Shown one piece after another: positions 61,382-64,000 of a DNA stretch of 64,000 bases (position 1 is the first letter of the stretch; each line of letters starts with the position of its first letter). Location of the stretch: assembly GCA_934216505.1 (NCBI GenBank), contig CAKQBW010000002.1:35076-99075 (forward strand). Reading direction: 5' to 3'. Made by a program: the position numbers and the translations under genes. This DNA comes from an uncultured Alphaproteobacteria bacterium. GTDB lineage: Bacteria > Pseudomonadota > Alphaproteobacteria > CAAHEQ01 > UBA3637. The notes below the pieces were generated by a model. That model saw only the letters and a program-made list of their open reading frames with translations, was not told the DNA's origin and did no database searches.

Positions 61382-63022
61382 TTAGGGATGGTTTAACATG
61401 CCTGCTTTTTTCAAACACGCCTGAACAAATCCTACAAACAGGGGGTGTGGCGCAAAAGGTTTGGAACTAAATTCGGGGTGCGCCATTGTGGCCACATAAA
61501 AGGGGTGGTCTGGCATTTCCAAAAATTCAGGCAAAAGGCCGTCTTGGCAAGTTCCTGTGATTTTGAGGCCTTTTTCCTCTAACACGGGGACAAAGGCGTT
61601 GTTCATCTCATAGCGGTTGTGATGGCGTTCGGCCACCGTGGTGGTGCCGTACAGGCGTGCGACCAATGAATCAGGCGTTAAATGACAGGTGAAGTTTCCT
61701 AACCTTTTTTGCGAATGAGTGCCATTGACATCAGGCTCGACCATCTGAATGCCGTCTTTTTGGGTAATCATCATGCGGTCAATCACGGGCACGCAATCAG
61801 GCGTAAATTCAGTGGAATTAGCGTTGGTTTCCCCGTACAGGTGGCGAATCGCCTCTATTACCGCTAATTCAAAGCCCAAGCAAATCCCAAGGTAGGGGGT
61901 CTTTTTTTCTCGGGCATAGCGAATCGCTTTTAAAAGTCCCTCTATACCTTCGGGACCCCATCCACCTGGGACTAAAAGACCATGATAAGGAGCCAATTTA
62001 GCGTCCAAGTCCGATTCGGATAAAGGCTCCAAGTCGGTGGCATCTAGCCAATCAATGTCTATTTTGGCTTCTTGATGAATTCCCGCATGTGTCAAGGCCT
62101 CTTTGAGGGATTTATAGGCGTCCTCTAAATGACAATACTTTCCGACCACGGCGATTTTGGTGCGATACTTAAAGTTTTTCATGGTGGCCACGATTCGTTC
62201 CCACGGGCTTAGGTCTATATTAGAATGAATCCCAAAATAATTGAGGACGCAGGTATCCAGACCTTGTTCGTGATAGGACAAAGGCAGTTCGTAAATGTTG
62301 CGGACATCTAAGGCCGAAATCACATTATCAGGGGCCACATTACAAAAGAGAGCCAACTTTTTGCGTTCTTCGGGGCCCAGCGGCATTTTGGACCGACACA
62401 ACAGAACATTGGCTTGAATGCCGGCCTCTAATAACTTTTTAACCGCTTGTTGGGTGGGCTTTGTTTTCAATTCGCCCGCTGTTTCAATAAAGGGAAGCAA
62501 AGTTAAATAAACCACACAACAATTTTGCCGCCCTTTTTCATTCATGAATTGGCGGACGGCCTCTAAAAATAAAGTGCCCTCAATATCGCCAACGGTCCCG
62601 CCGACTTCGTATAACACAAAGTCTTCGTCCATTAAATCGTTATCCATAAACAATTTTAATTCATTACTGACATGGGGAATCATCTGAACGGTGGCCCCAC
62701 GATATTCGCCTCGTTGTTCTCGGGACAGTACATTATAATAGATACGCCCACCGGACACACTGTCCGTTTTGTGACAGTTGATACCGGCGAATCGTTCGTA
62801 ATGGCCTAAATCTAAATCGGTACAGGCCCCGTCTTGGGTGATAAAAGTTTCCCCATGTTGATAGGGATTCAAGGCCCCTGGGTCCATGTTTAAATAAGGA
62901 TCCATTTTGCGCAAACGCACTTTATACCCACGGGCCCGCAAAAGCCCTCCTAAGGTTGCTGAAGCAATCCCTTTGCCCAAACTGGACACCACACCGCCCA
63001 TTGTAAAAACATATTTTGTCAT
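61382..63022 (-). CDS. pyrG: CTP synthase
   Basis: Makes CTP from UTP and glutamine. 546 residues: synthase domain (MTKYVFTMGGVVSSLGKGI, KMDPYLNMDPGALNPYQHGE, EVGGTVGDIE) and a glutaminase domain (LLVPGGWGPEG, YLGICLGFELAVIE with the nucleophile Cys, and HPEF). One notable change: glutaminase GICLGFELAV where most have GICLGMQ. ATG 63022 has AAGGAGG five bases upstream; the frame continues to 63070 through the -10. Confidence 0.97.
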   Translation of the reverse strand: MTKYVFTMGGVVSSLGKGIASATLGGLLRARGYKVRLRKMDPYLNMDPGALNPYQHGETFITQDGACTDLDLGHYERFAGINCHKTDSVSGGRIYYNVLSREQRGEYRGATVQMIPHVSNELKLFMDNDLMDEDFVLYEVGGTVGDIEGTLFLEAVRQFMNEKGRQNCCVVYLTLLPFIETAGELKTKPTQQAVKKLLEAGIQANVLLCRSKMPLGPEERKKLALFCNVAPDNVISALDVRNIYELPLSYHEQGLDTCVLNYFGIHSNIDLSPWERIVATMKNFKYRTKIAVVGKYCHLEDAYKSLKEALTHAGIHQEAKIDIDWLDATDLEPLSESDLDAKLAPYHGLLVPGGWGPEGIEGLLKAIRYAREKKTPYLGICLGFELAVIEAIRHLYGETNANSTEFTPDCVPVIDRMMITQKDGIQMVEPDVNGTHSQKRLGNFTCHLTPDSLVARLYGTTTVAERHHNRYEMNNAFVPVLEEKGLKITGTCQDGLLPEFLEMPDHPFYVATMAHPEFSSKPFAPHPLFVGFVQACLKKAGMLNHP

Positions 63023-63041
63023 GATACCCTCCTTCCTTTTT

Positions 63042-63070
63042 TTTATAGCACATATTCCTATATAGCACAA
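63042..63070 (-). promoter_or_regulatory. Promoter of pyrG
   Basis: Minus strand TTGTGC (63065-63070), 17-base spacer, TATAAA (63042-63047), then a short purine-rich leader. Confidence 0.65.
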
Positions 63071-63206
63071 GAAAAATGTGCTTTTTTTCTTTTTTTTAAA
63101 AAAAGTGAATTTTCTTTATCTTATTGATTTTAATAAAAAAATTTACTTTTAAATTGGAAAAAAATAAAGTTTTTGATAAAAAATGAAAAATTTTTCAAAA
63201 AAGTGC

Positions 63207-63235
63207 TTGACATTATTTTTTGTTTATAGTATAAT
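63207..63235 (+). promoter_or_regulatory. rRNA operon promoter
   Basis: Full consensus TTGACA (63207-63212), 17-base spacer, TATAAT (63230-63235), preceded by an A/T-rich stretch that could act as an UP element (63100-63205). Confidence 0.88.
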
Positions 63236-63241
63236 TCCCCT

Positions 63242-63482
63242 CGTTCGCTAAACGAAATGTCGTGAGGTGAAAGGTTGTTAGAAAGAGTGAATATGGATGA
63301 AAAGAAACGGATGCACGGATAGCTGTTGATCGCTTAAGATTTATGGGCTGTTGTGCATCGGAAACTATAAAACGAAAAGTGTATACAAGTTATGTACTGG
63401 TAAAGTTTTGTAGGGTTTCTGTTAATAACTTTTTATTGAAAGTAATTAAGTGATGCACAGGACAGCTACTCAATTTATTTAT
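63242..63482 (+). other. rRNA leader
   Basis: About 240 bases between the promoter start point and 16S. GATGCAC-GGA(T/C)AGCT occurs twice (63310-63324 and 63452-63467), and the complement GTGCATC lies between (63353-63359), so two alternative hairpins are possible. It probably includes 16S processing stems; the partner 3' flank is outside the window. Confidence 0.6.

Positions 63483-64000
<518 letters not shown>

Overview
The window reads as a stretch of an alphaproteobacterial chromosome. The partial 16S rRNA at the right end has alphaproteobacterial signature segments. Gene neighbourhoods also fit: rsmG-parA-parB with nearby dnaQ, a PerM-like gene followed by the short DnaA-related gene hdaA, and mtaB overlapping ftsY. 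Two pilin-like proteins start with a G|RS(M/L)(V/L)E prepilin motif that I associate from memory with uncultured gut-type alphaproteobacteria (RF32-like). That last placement is tentative. No phage, insertion sequence, CRISPR array or defence island was seen.

Left end (1-6.3 kb): partial miaA, lptE-holA, then rsmG-parA-parB on the minus strand with three perfect parS sites, dnaQ, and a 320-base AT-rich gap. Hand counts suggest that G versus C bias on the + strand flips between about 1 and 6.4 kb. Together with parS, dnaQ and a DnaA-box-like site this makes 4.2-5.4 kb the best candidate for the replication origin.

6.4-19 kb: a CbpA-type DnaJ, map-radC, a DUF3137 protein, lepA, a proline-rich secreted protein, the RNase P RNA gene, and a tight minus-strand operon mlaE-mlaF-radA-cvpA-cdd-rlmH. 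Then come an outer-membrane barrel protein, a DUF2934 protein and an EAL phosphodiesterase.

19-34 kb: the operon gpmI-envC-ctpA-rppH, divergent grpE/rph, murI, rnr, a HIT protein, and a chain DUF2066-perM-hdaA-ftsK-lolA followed by an ankyrin-like protein.

34-50 kb: a winged-helix protein, the lipid A/Kdo operon waaA-lpxK-lpxL, mtaB-ftsY, a 926-residue membrane/HEAT-repeat protein overlapping a small cyclic-nucleotide-binding-like gene, a parvulin, a very short AlaRS with an unknown partner gene, and htpG.

50-64 kb: a cysteine-rich pilin-like protein behind a structured leader RNA with its own promoter and terminator, tuf, tRNA-Gly, tRNA-Arg, tRNA-Leu, an RND efflux pair, xseA, a second cysteine-rich pilin-like protein, dCMP deaminase, a YgjP-like metallopeptidase, pyrG, and the rRNA promoter, leader and start of 16S.

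Most genes are housekeeping (replication and segregation, envelope and division, translation, RNA decay). The least ordinary signals are: (1) the structured leader in front of the pilin-like gene; (2) a set of at least seven promoters placed so that the transcript should start at or one base before the ATG (leaderless mRNAs); (3) the AlaRS lacking its C-terminal and beta-barrel parts; (4) the membrane/HEAT plus CNB gene pair. Promoters are very uniform: TTGNNN, 17 bases, TATAAT-like.
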